Assembly: GCA_963969395.1 (NCBI GenBank)
Contig: OZ017805.1
Coordinates: forward strand, 868,001 to 932,000
Length of the DNA stretch: 64,000 bases
Direction: 5' to 3'
Source: Pseudoscleropodium purum
Taxonomy: Eukaryota > Streptophyta > Bryopsida > Hypnales > Brachytheciaceae
A model generated the notes under the pieces. The model was not told the DNA's origin. It searched no databases and saw only the letters and a list, made by a program, of their open reading frames with translations. Shown here piece by piece: positions 12,800-23,779 of this stretch (positions within the stretch are counted from its first letter, which is position 1; the number at the start of each line of letters is the position of its first letter). The translations under genes and the position numbers were made by a program.

Positions 12800-13272
12800 A
12801 CTACTTTCTATGCAAGGTCTTCTTCATCCTCACTGAAAAATACTTGGTGGCAATGAGTTGGAAACGCAAGTGATTTGTAATCAAATGGAACAAGAGAATG
12901 GAAATTGGCTAATGGAAAACCCCATTCATCTTTTTTTATTGTAGCATTGTGACCTCTATAGTTTGCCTTCACCTAGTCACAAACAAGGAAAACTACGCTA
13001 TGTCTTCTATAATTCAATTCCACTATCTCCAAAATGTGACCAACATATTCTAAGTCCTCTGTTATGAGGTTCTAATCTTGCCTGCTAAAGCGACATGCTT
13101 GTTGAAAAATAACTACTACTCCTGAATCACATGTACTTTTATTGTTCTTCTTTGCATTTTTGGTTCTAAAGTGATATCTATATGCATACATGCTTTTAAA
13201 GGACTTTGCTTCAGCACTCAATAATTCTGTTGAATCTTGAACATCTTCAAGAATGACTAGACCTTGCTTCAT
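12800..13272 (-). pseudogene. CACTA TNP2-like transposase, C-terminal DUF4216 region (copy A2)
   Basis: The minus strand reads as the DUF4216-type C-terminus found on many plant En/Spm (CACTA) transposases. Visible landmarks are YRYHFRTKNAKKNNKSTCDS, then VGHILEIVELNYRRHSVVFL, a VCD followed by a TAG where Trp is expected, VKANYRG, and HCHQVFFSEDEEDL. It aligns residue by residue with the plus-strand copy at 46864-47463 (MHFRVKSVEEEK, RRIEEILELDY, CQQVFFSDEIH). The frame carries stops and is inactive. The matching upstream domain (DUF4218) lies 4.3 kb away at 17540-18560, so this gene was probably split by insertions. Confidence 0.7.
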
Positions 13273-16200
13273 TGTGTTCTAAATTTCTTCTTGTAGCCAC
13301 TAAGGAAATCTTGAAATTTCTTTCATTCTTAGAGGATATGGTGCACCCCTTCTTCAGTTTATGCTCAAATGAGTCCTACGAAAATTACTTCAAGCAATGG
13401 TCTTCTCTTAGAATAGTCGATCATATTTCCTACAAAACAATCATACCCATGTCTACCTTAGTCCTACATGTTCCATGTCATATTAAGTAAAAAAAAGGTA
13501 GTTCACATGAAGAGAATGATGATATTATGTTCATGATAGCAATTCAATATTACTCCTTGCTTACCTCTTTGTATTTCACTGTGAATACCTTTTTGTTGAG
13601 ATCATTTATAAAGAAAAAGTATTGTAATGAAGAGTAACCAAGTTCCACTCATAGAAAACCACATACCTCACACTCTACCTTATACATGCATTAAACAAGT
13701 CTATCATTAAATACAACCGCAAAACTCATTTCCCAAAGACATGTGGTTTTGCATCATTACCATTAGCCATGAAGCATTTCCACTATCAATTCATATAACC
13801 ATGGTTGTGGACCAATGTCATTTTCTTTCTTAAATGGCATATAATCAAAACTACTATAGTCTACATTCTAAGCTATAAGCTTCATTCATAACTACTACAC
13901 AACTTCTACTTTGTAAACTACAAATAACTCTCCTTTTGCTAAGTAAGATTTTGAAAGTACATAAAAAATTTACTTAATCAAAAAAATATTGAAGCTATAC
14001 AAAAAATAGGACATACCTTGTAACATGTGCTATTAAAAAAAATTCCGCTCTCACTTCATTGCTGCCTTGATTTCCTATGGACTTTTGTTTTCACATTGCT
14101 TTAACATAAATTGGCATCTATTGAATAAAACAAGAACCTCAATTTATGTGATTCCTCTAAACAAAAAGATTCTAGTGCTTTGAAATTCATTGGAAGGACA
14201 CACCTTTGTTGTAAATTTTAAAGCAAGATTTACAGTACACTTTCCCATTGAAAGCCTCTTTCTAACATCTTGTTTACACATCCTACTTTCCCGCATTTCT
14301 TCATATACTTCTCTCTAAAGCAAAGATGAAACTTTCAATAAAAATGGAAGTACATTTCAGGCAACACTACGACCTCTAATGTGTTCACATAAATTTAAAG
14401 TGGGTTCACTCAAGTTACCATATTCATCCACATCAATTGCACACTTTAAAACTTATTGTCTTCAAAGAACTAATGATTGCTCTCTAACACTATGTAAACA
14501 ACTTCTGCGGTATGTTTTCCTTATCTTCAAAGAACTACTCAAGCTTCTAGTATTCTTGCCCTTCTCTCTATCCCTATTGCATGTGATTTCCACCAAAATT
14601 ACTAGAAGCTTTACTTCAAACCACAAGACAAAAGCAATACTAAAAAAACTACCTAAAACAATGGTCTCTTTATATTTGTCAATTGGATGAAAGTCTTAAT
14701 CATAGTGTCATGAACTATACATTGAAACTCTAACCCAATCACCCTAGTATTTTCAAACTAACATTCTCATAGAGTACCTATAAATAGTGCAAAAACTTCA
14801 CTCTTGTATTAATTCCTCTTCAATCCCTCTTCGATGACTACAGTTTTGCCATTGATATCTACTACATATAATAAACACATGAAAAATCTTTGACGTATAC
14901 AACAACCATTCCATCTACTTAGAAGGTAACTACAACTAGTTTGGACCACTTTTTAAAAACAAGATCGACACATTTTTCCCCGATAAGAAATACTAATGTT
15001 TATGTGAGTGTAAGGATGGTTTTATAAACACCTATTCACAAATCATTGAGTATTCATAATTCATTCTTGTGGTGTCTACAATATGTATTTTAAGAGTATT
15101 TAAATTTTTCTTTCTACTACTACCAACACCCTCCAAAAAAAAATTAAAGTTCATGGTTTTAGTTGTTCTTAATTTCTCATGTGGTTGATTTCATGATTAG
15201 ATTCTTTGTAGAACTTCACTAAGAACTACAATACGAGTTTTGTCTTTTTGTCAATATAGACTACACTTAAGACATCCACTTTGGCCTTCTTCATTCCCTT
15301 AGATCAAAATTGTCTCTACACCTTCTTCAAGTGCATGGTTCTCAGTCTCTCCACTAAATTCGTCATATGCTATTCTCTGAACTATTTTCTTTCCATTTTC
15401 TATTTTATTGCAGGTACTTTGACAAAACAAATATTATGGTTTTGAACAAGACTCCATAGTGTTCGACCATGACCATTTTCTAATACTTGAATAAATTTAC
15501 TATAGCTCAGCCTATACTTTTTTCTTCATGTAACCAAATGGAAAATTTCCTTTTACAATCCTCATAGGAAACTACAAAATACAATATGACTTCACTACCA
15601 TTATTTTAAAGATTATGAGATTGCTCACCTAAATTCAATGGAACACTATCTTAGAGAAGACAAAGCAAACATTAAATTTAGACTTCTTATTTAGTTTGTA
15701 ACCAGTCCTTAGTATAGTTGGCCTGACAATCCCATTTCCATTGAAGGTTATTGCAAGAAACACTTGTCCTATTTTGCGTCACACATTACATGTGGAAGTG
15801 ACCTTTTGCCATAAATATTGCAAAAATGATTGAATAGACATGAAATTTGAGAGCAAGCTTTCTATATTAGTGATGAAGGTACTCAAATTATTTTAATTTT
15901 TTCTAAATTAGTTTAGTTGATAAAAGAGATTTTTCATAATATGTCACACTTGTGATTTTGGAGGGTTTTAGTACTATTGAGTATCTTTTTCATGAAGAGT
16001 AACATTAAAAAAATAGATAGTCTAGGTCTTCAAATAGAAATACATGCTTTCTAAAGAGCATTTTTACAAAGCATGTTCCAAATATGTTTGGGAATGCTTC
16101 AAACAATGCTACAATTATCACAACCTTATGAACAATTAGAGAAGTTTTTCTAGAAGCTCCTTTTGGTGCTAGAAAGTGCTGTGAGTTGTCAACAATGGCT

Positions 16201-17540
16201 ATTTTTTTTTTTATTAATTTTTCAATCACCTTTACTATTTCTCAAAAATGGAAATATAGAAACCTCATTTTCTGCTAAAAATAGAGGACTCTAGCTACCG
16301 GTAGTACTCGAAAGTATACATTAGGACTCTTTAGTACTTGTAGAACAGCCCACAATGTTTCATCTTCCATACTTCTTACAGCATTCCAATGTAATTGGAG
16401 GACTCATAGTATTGATACCATGAAAACTAGAAACGCAACAAATAGGACAAGTGTTTCTTGCAAGTACTTTTGACTACCCATGTTTGCAAACGGAATATGT
16501 TTAGAACTCCTACCAAACAAGCATCACTTTCTAACGTTGATGCTACCTCTTCCTTCAAGAAAGTGAAAATAAAAAGAAGTTCAATTGCTTCATGTTAATA
16601 AGCTACACTAATGGCCTTCAACTTACTACAAAGTAAGTAGATACTAGCAAACTATCTGTTCATTTACTTCAAAAATGCATACATACTAGGATACATACGC
16701 TACAATAAACAGAAATATGACTTCTAATTCAAATGATGTTTTTACTACAAATTGTTCTACTAAAAACAACATTCATTATAGACTACATAAATTAACAAAG
16801 TCTTTGTTTCATATTTTCCTTTAGAACAGATGCAACATGGTACACAATTCCTTTTGGATATTCTTTCCTAAAACTTTTAAAAAGAAGATATAGAGCAAGG
16901 TCCACAATTGTACTTGATAGAACTTGCTTCATTCATATTATTAAATACATAATCTTCTATGATTCTCACTTTCATTCCATCCACTTTGAAGTGTTTCTAT
17001 TTACATTTACGCTCTATACATAAAGATTCCAGTAACCCATTACTTATTTAATATTCAAAATTCTAAAAAATTTACTCTAGCTTCTTGCACAACCAACAAT
17101 AACTTGAACTTTGTACAGGCCGTGACATTTGAAAGTGAAGTTTATATACTATTACTTCCTCTAACCTTCATCCACTTCCTTAGATACTTCAATATAGTTC
17201 AACATTCAATTTAGTAGACAACTAACTGCTGACATGACTTCAAGCAACAGAATCATCTAAGTTACATTTGATTCCTTTTTGCATTTCCACAACTGATAAA
17301 GTATAGGTACAAATATATTGTTTTATTTTTTTGATATGTTGAATTATAGAGAAGCTAACTCTTCTTTAGAATACAAAATGATCACATTGAAATACCTTAC
17401 TTTTATTACATACTTAAAATTAAAGACCAAAAAAAATAATCTTTGTACTCCACTGCCTAGTTATGTGCACAAACAAAATTAAAGGCAAATTGGATAAGCA
17501 TAATATCACATTTGACTTAACTTCTAGTTTTTGGTTAGAA
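13273..17540. other. AT-rich spacer inside CACTA copy A2
   Basis: In the plus-strand CACTA copy the two transposase regions flanking this interval are about 0.6 kb apart; here they are 4.3 kb apart. The excess is AT-rich and holds only short ORFs. One defined structure, an inverted-repeat element at 15751-16463, accounts for about 0.7 kb. I cannot identify the rest. Confidence 0.45.
15751..16463. mobile_element. 713-bp element with 30-bp terminal inverted repeats
   Basis: The left arm at 15751-15780 begins TTGCAAGAAACACTTGTCC and ends TGCGT. The right arm at 16433-16463 is its reverse complement apart from a 2-base difference before TGCGT. No similarity continues outside the arms. The interior has no convincing ORF (one 74-codon minus frame of low complexity). 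This looks like a non-autonomous DNA transposon or foldback element. I could not define a target duplication, and the termini do not match the hAT elements elsewhere in the window. Confidence 0.55.
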
Positions 17541-19580
17541 ATATTCACTAGCAATAGGGGGCTATGTATTGTGCATTGTCTAGAAAAAATTGATGCATGG
17601 CAATTCTTAATGCATCTGTTAGCAACTTGCGCTTTCCTTTGCCTTCCAAAATGTCGTCTACTATACTAGGTTCTTATTCGTTGTCCCAAATTCTTCTTCG
17701 TGTGAAGTTGTAGTCTATCATGTACTTTGTAATGAATCCTAGTGCTTCATCTACTTGATATCCTTAAGCTATATTGCCTTTGGATTTAGCAAGGTTACAA
17801 ACATACCCTTTTCAGAGTGTTTTGAAGTAACGTTCATACGGGTACATCCACCTTGTATGAATAGGTCCATATAGGAAGAGCTCTTCCATAAGGTAATTAT
17901 ATAAATATAACATGATGTCGAAAAAGGATGGAGGCATTTCTTATTTTCTTTTTTCATCATGCATATCGTTTCTGCACAATCTGCTATCAAATTTGGTTTG
18001 TCATTGACATCAATTGTTTTTGTGTACAATTTTTGGAATACTCTACTCAAACAAATTATAGTTCCTACCCAACCCTTGTTAGAGACCTTCTTGAAACATA
18101 GTGGTAGAATTTGCTATAACAATACATGAAAATCATGAGATTTTAAGCCACTAAATTAGCCGCCTACTATTTTCTTATGCAAAGTTGATATATAATTACT
18201 GGGTGTCCTTAAGGACTTCAAGACTTTCAAAACCTTTGCTTTATCATTTGATGACAAAACATAAGATGCATTAGATATGTACAACCGATCTTCGTCAGGT
18301 TCCACTAGTTGCATGTGAAGATGTGGTCGAATGTTGCAAGCCTACATGTTTGCTCTTACTACTGGTGTATCTTTTTCTCCAAAAGTTGTCTTCAATATGT
18401 TCTTAGCTAAATTCTTTTCATAGTGCATAATGTCTAAAACATGATGAACTAGAAGATTTTGTTCAAGGAAGTTCTACAACAAATAGATATTAAACATAAC
18501 TTTACAATCCAAGAAGTCACAAATTCCATAAACACATTTGTCATATACTCCTAATGAGCCGATTTAGAAAATGAGATTGACAGTCAAGAATATGGTACTT
18601 TATGAAATACCTCACATATCAAACTTTAAGACATGCATTTAGCTTTCTTATATAGATTTCTAGCATTGACATTACCTTTTTTTACATGACAAAGGACTTA
18701 CTTTGCTAAATACTAGACGTCTCATTTGCCATGATGAACAAATTTGTCATTAAACACATTCTTTTAAAGAATACAGTAATTTAGATATCATATAATTTCT
18801 AAACTATAGTGTTCAATCAATGAAAAAAAATCACCCTAATCTACAAAACAAGACGTGAATACCTTGTAGTGCTCATTTAATTTGATGATTTTGCAATGCT
18901 TCCACATACTTCATTCATAACAAATTTTGTAAATAAGAACACTACTTTGAATGCATAAACAAAACATTCATAAATATCATTTATGGATGGTTGACAAATG
19001 AATAGACGCTTATTTTCCAATAAGGCAAATAAAAAAAATACTGCACCTCTTTAAACCATGCAACTTCATTTAGTCATTAGTAGAATTCTCTATGCTTCCC
19101 TCTACATGGGATTGTGATCTTTGCATACTCCATCAAAGCACTTCTTCACATGTTGGTCTTTGTAGAGGCAACTACTATTCCTAGTTCAAATTGAATGAGG
19201 CCTTGGCACTGCAATATTTATGATTTTCCGGCAAATACCGTCTTCCATCTAAAAAAATCATTTTTCCTTATAATTGACCATGCTTTGCACAAGTTTCAAG
19301 ACCACAAAATGAGCAAGCTTTGTAACTGTGCAGCTATTGGCTTGAAAGTAAACCATATGTTGGAAAATCATTCATTGTTCACATCAACATACCTCGTAGC
19401 AAGAACCTTCTTTCATTCTTTGGTTTTGACATATTTACTATAGGCACCCCTTCCATAGTCTCAACAAGTCTCATACTATTGGAGCTAAAAAAACATCTAT
19501 ATTTTTTATAGTTGTTGCTGTAGGGCCTGGAATTAGAATAGTTAGAGAAATAAAAAATTTTGTGGTCAAAAGCCATGGGG
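17540..19580 (-). pseudogene. CACTA TNP2-like transposase, central and C-terminal part (copy A2)
   Basis: Read on the minus strand from 19580 downward, the TNP2 (Transposase_21) order is visible. First comes LLRGMLM, a TGA in place of Trp, then TMNDFPTYG and a zinc-knuckle region (CSFCGLETCAKH), followed by DGRRYLPENHKY and SIFF with LPYWK in neighbouring frames. Next are a central block with DIMHYEKNLAKNIL, then GLKSHDFHVLLQQILPL, DUF4218 landmarks (SRVFQKLYTKTIDV, FFDIMLYL, MEELFLYGPIHTRWMYPYER) and GYQVDEALGFITKYM ending RRRIWDNE and DNAQYIAPY. Many stops replace Trp or Gln. It duplicates the zinc-knuckle region also seen at 22.6 kb, so this is a different copy from the one at 22597-23779. 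The upstream end abuts repeat R1-A. Confidence 0.75.
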
Positions 19581-19989
19581 GAAGATTCTAAATAGTAATT
19601 AGTAGAACCTAATCCTTAGTCCTGCGTTCCTTCCTTCGTTTATGTATTTTGAGTTCTTGGTATTTGTACTTGATGTGGTCAAGTCTTCTTTTTCAAACTC
19701 CTTTTGCTTGTCCAAGTTGAATGTTTAGTTGATTTTTTCTAGTTTCTTTCTAGTTTTTTTCTTTTCTTATAAAGATCCTACTTTTTGGAACAAATCTTTG
19801 AAAATCTTATTCTTTTGGAAGTATTTGCTAACGTATTTTAAAATCAAATCTATTCCAACTAAGCCTTCCTAATCTTTCTCTAATTTAGCTAATCTCTATG
19901 ATCCTTTCCAAGTCAATTGATTCTTTATTTTATTTTTTATAGATTGAGTTTGAGATTCTATCCTACCATTATAAGAAAGTCAATGGTTA

Positions 19990-20290
19990 TGAAATTCTAA
20001 TCCTTTTTTTAACACCTAGATTGTTCATTGGCTTAAGCCTCTTTTTGAAAAATCAGAATTTTTGGATGTACTGGACCTTTTCCCCCTTTAGATCTTCTTC
20101 AGGCTTATACCGTCCCTCAAAATTTGAATTTCTTGGGTAAAGATTGAATCCTCCATTCCTCCTCACTTTGGACCTCTCCGATTTAAGCTCCCCTATTCAA
20201 AATCTGAACTTTTGATAAAGACTAAACCTTCCTACTTTGGTTCATCTCTGGCTTAAGCTTCCTTTCTCAAAATCTAAATTTTGAAGAAGC
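19990..20290 (-). repeat. Degenerate tandem repeat of R1 copy A, about 65-75 bp
   Basis: On the minus strand, units containing TCAGATTTTGA, a purine-rich GAAGGGAAGC motif, TTAAGCC and AAAGTAGGAAGG recur several times. The equivalent array in copy B is longer (58184-58794). Confidence 0.55.
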
Positions 20291-20517
20291 TCATTTCTAT
20301 CCAGATGAGGAAATTCTCAATCAGTATTGTCTTCAATTGAAAAAAATTCAACTTGTTTCATCAAAATTGGATCCTTGTAGGATACATCCCATTTTGGACT
20401 TGTCTAGTATGATGTATGTGAGCAAAACAAGTAAATCAAGGTACCTACCAGTGTACAATACCTACTAGCTACCAATGACTTTTTGATTGGCTTCCTTTAA
20501 TTATTGCACAAACCCTT

Positions 20518-20606
20518 GGTTGGGGTGCTTGGCTTTTAGCTAGGGCGCCATGGCTCAGCTTGGGTGCTCTGGCTTTAGTTGGGGTACTTTGGCTTTGGCT
20601 CTGGTT
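20518..20606 (+). repeat. Minisatellite, about 20-22 bp period, 4 units
   Basis: Imperfect units of the type TTGGGGTGCTTGGCTTTAGC repeat four times inside R1 copy A. The corresponding place in copy B (about 57895-57945) has fewer units, so the array length differs between copies. A minus-strand frame crossing it (20469-20696) encodes a repetitive Ser/Gln/Ala/Pro-rich stretch that I regard as a by-product. Confidence 0.6.
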
Positions 20607-21335
20607 CTTCTTAATCCAAATTTTTGGATCATAAGCACAACCCTTTGATCGTTGCTCGCCACTCCTTGGATTCCCTTTAGGGACCCCTAACCCCAAACTA
20701 AATTGGAATTTAGCGGTGAGGTATTTTCTTTTAAAAATCTAGAACAAAACACACAACAATAATTTTTGTAATGAATAAAAGTTTAGTATAGGAGCAAAGT
20801 TTTGCCGTATGGGGCTATTATGCCCCACAAAACGATAAAGATCAACATGTGGATGACATAGTATGGGACTTGGAACCTTGGAACTCATTTAAGTGTTCCT
20901 AAATAAACAAAGAAGCAACACTTGAACCATGTATTCTTCCACACATAATTCCACAGGAGATTTCTACAACAATATCGTACGATCTTGCACTAAAATTTTG
21001 GTGGGGAATGGTTAGTGACTCAAACAACCAACACTTGGAATTCGTATAAAACTTCAACAATAGCTTAAAACATGAACATTAGCAAGTGTTTCAAAGGAAC
21101 CCCCATGTCCTTTGAAATGGCTCAAAACACAAAAGTAGTCTCAAATTGCAAAGAAAGACAAAGAGTTTGGATGATCATCAAACTTCCTCGACAATGTGGC
21201 CTCATATGGCTAAAATCTAAATGCAAGAGGAATGCAAGAAACAACTGATGGATCTCAAACCATCAAAAGAGATTTGGTCTCGAGTGACCAAGAATACAAA
21301 ACACAAAAGGAGTGCAAAGGGAGTTGATAGGAGCC

Positions 21336-21344
21336 TTTTTATAC
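21336..21344 (-). promoter_or_regulatory. TATA box of R1 copy A
   Basis: TATAAAAAG on the minus strand lies about 1.25 kb from the repeat start and is followed by a pyrimidine-rich leader. It is conserved in copy B at 57160-57168, which supports a real core promoter of the ancestral element. Confidence 0.55.
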
Positions 21345-22596
21345 ATTTACAAGGCCTCCCACTTACCTCTTTTTACTCTAAAACTATCTAAGTAAACTAA
21401 AATTCACTAAAATCACTAATTACTACACCTAATTCTACCCTACTATTGACCTTTCCATAAATTTTGAAGGAAACCTCCAAATGAAAAGAAAACTACGTTG
21501 TTGGCTTCAAAAGACCCCAATTAATCTAGGGACCCTTTAATCCCCATCTTTCTAGTTGAAATCCTTCACAAAAGACAATGTTTTCCATCTTGGTGAAAAA
21601 GGTGAAAAAAGTGAAAAATCAAACTTTTGGAGTTTGTGATTTTGACTAATTTTGACTAGCTAGGGTTGTTTGAAAAGTCTGAAAATGTAAGAAAAGAGTC
21701 CAAGATGACTCAATTCACACTTCATATGCTTATGGTTTGGTGGTCAATTCACAGAATGTTTTGAAATTCCGTTAAAATTTGTTGGCACCACCAGTTTGGG
21801 TAGTTATTGTTGTCAGAATGTCACAAAACTTGATTAGGCTCTTATTTAGACTTAAACACACTATTATAATTTTTAGTGGGATTTTACCATCGTCAAATGA
21901 ATTACTACGAATATTCCATCTTTGGCAAATTTGGTTGACTTCCCATGAAGTTATGTTCTGTAATTTGAAAAATTACGAAACATTTTTGGTAAATTTTAGG
22001 AAGTCCCTAAATCCTTTGTGCAAAGTTTCAATGTCTTGGGAAGAATCAGACTCGTACAAGAGAATCTTGGCAGTCTAGCTTCACCATTACGCTTCACCGT
22101 TACGCTTCTTTGCATGTTTTTTACATTAAAAACACCTTTCTTCTTGTAATGACCACCTCCCTGAAGTAATTGTGGATTTTACTTGAACGGTCAATGTAAG
22201 AATTAATTTCCAACTCTTGCATTTGGAATGCAATTTTAGAAAAATTAGATCAATCCTAGTCTACTAATTTAGCCAATTTTGTGGCATGCACTCTATTTGG
22301 TAACAATCTTCCACGGAATCCAAACCAAGTGTTTTTCCTATATTTTTCCGTAGGTTGGAAACTACTCTCAATCCTTTATTTAGCATTCAATTATTCATTT
22401 TGTCTCTTTTAAGTGACAAGAGGAATTACTTATAACACTTTCAAGACTTTTCGAAGACTAATCCCTATAAGTAGGGATTTCCCTTAATTCTCTTGTGAAT
22501 CCACTTTTGGGATATTTTGGGCCATAATTACCTATAAAATGAGCAAAAAGCGAAAAAAAAAAAATCTTGAGACCTAAGTGACATTCACAGGGCTCA

Positions 22597-23779
22597 TAGA
22601 ATACTATTGTATGTTTTCTTTCTAGCTCCATAGAATGCTCAACGCCTAGGTTAACACCACACCAAAAACATGCAACATATCCTCGATGTAAGTAACCTCC
22701 CACTGTGCTATAGCTTGGGAAGTCATGGATAGTCTATAGGAGCATATTACACAATTGAAATGACCTAGTACAAGCCACCTTTGTCACGTTATAGGTAGGA
22801 ACTCATCTACAAGAGGCTCAAAATACAAGTTAAATACCTTAGATGTCATAGATTCCTTTCTAGGAATCACCAAGGTGAATAGAATAGAGAACTTTTTGAT
22901 GTTCAACCAAAGGGGGAGATTATAATTTAACAATAGCATTGCCCATGTAGACCAAGAGGACCAATTTTTCTTGAATGGGTTTACTCTGTCTGCCAACAAA
23001 GCAAAATGAGTATTCTATACATCATTTTCAAATATTGGATCTACGTTGTCGTGGAAGTACTGCCAAGCCTTCAAGTCACAGGGATGTTGAAGAAAATTGT
23101 CCTCTCCAAGTTGATCACTACAATTTTTTGCGTGCCACACCATGAGCTTCAAGATGGTAGGCCTATTGAACATCCTCTACAAATGGAGGATGATAGGAAA
23201 ATGACAAAGAACTTTCAAATGAAATGCTTGTAAATCTTTGTCATGGTATCTTTGACCCTCACACTTTGGGCACCTCAAAGCATTGGTATACTCCCCACAA
23301 AAAAGTACACATCTTTTTTCACATACATGGATAGTGTTGTATGTGAGACCCAATTTCGTTGTCAAGGTCTTTATTGCATGGTAAGTCTTGGATAATGTAT
23401 TCTTCTCCAGTAGAAGATGTAGGTGCAAAATGTTGAAAAGTTCATTTGCACAATGATTACTCACTTCGTAAATAGTGAATAGATTCATCCACAAAATTGT
23501 CATTGCTACCTTGTTGCATTTGGCTCCATTGTAAAGACTTTCCATGGAGTCCTCCAAGGCACGGTCATCAAAGTTGCGGTCATCATCGGCTCTATTTCCA
23601 AGCTTGTCTTTGCATTCTTTTGCCTCTATTGTGTCTTCCATACCCACTTCCATGAAGTCTTTGTGGATGGAGTCTATTGTGGCAAAAGCATTGCTGACTT
23701 CACAATGCAAACTCTCTATGGAATGTCTATCATCGTCCACTTCTTCCAACGCTTGGTCAAGTATTTGGCCAATATCCAC
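22597..23779 (-). pseudogene. CACTA TNP2-like transposase, N-terminal half (copy A1)
   Basis: The minus-strand frame 23779-23177 is 200 codons. Its second half fits the Transposase_21 family: a block with AMTILWMNLFTIYEVSN and CANELFNILHLHLL, then TYHAIKTLTTKLGLTYNTIH, a CEKRCVLFCGEY segment, CPKCEGQRYHD, and LKVLCHFPIIL. The next piece, 22999-22784, reads ADRVNPFKKNWSSWSTWAML, NLPLWLNIKKFSILFTLVIP and FEPLVDEF. A third, 22703-22597, gives a zinc-knuckle start (YLHRGYVACFWCGVN) and then HTIVFYE, where repeat R1-A cuts in. The spacing between pieces is about right for one gene with indels. The first 80 residues (acidic, Asp/Glu-rich) are less clearly part of it. It is inactive. Confidence 0.8.

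Larger units (their letters stand above)
19612..22596 (-). repeat. Dispersed repeat R1, copy A
   Basis: Read on the minus strand from 22596, this begins TGAGCCCTGTGAATGTCAC and matches copy B (plus, from 55817) almost continuously to about 19612. Examples are the match around 20760-20830 to 57660-57740 and the match around 21541-21610 to 56870-56945. Copy A lacks the hAT MITE and the 3.6-kb insertion of copy B. It interrupts a CACTA transposase at its start: the protein frame runs HTIVFYE straight into repeat sequence. No protein domain is seen. Copies A and B form a large inverted pair about 33 kb apart. Confidence 0.8.

Noticed and set aside
16005..16229. 74-codon minus ORF inside the 713-bp element
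   Set aside because: Low-complexity hydrophobic sequence with no motif; likely chance.
20469..20696. 75-codon minus ORF in R1 copy A
   Set aside because: Repetitive product of the minisatellite; the frame is not kept in copy B.
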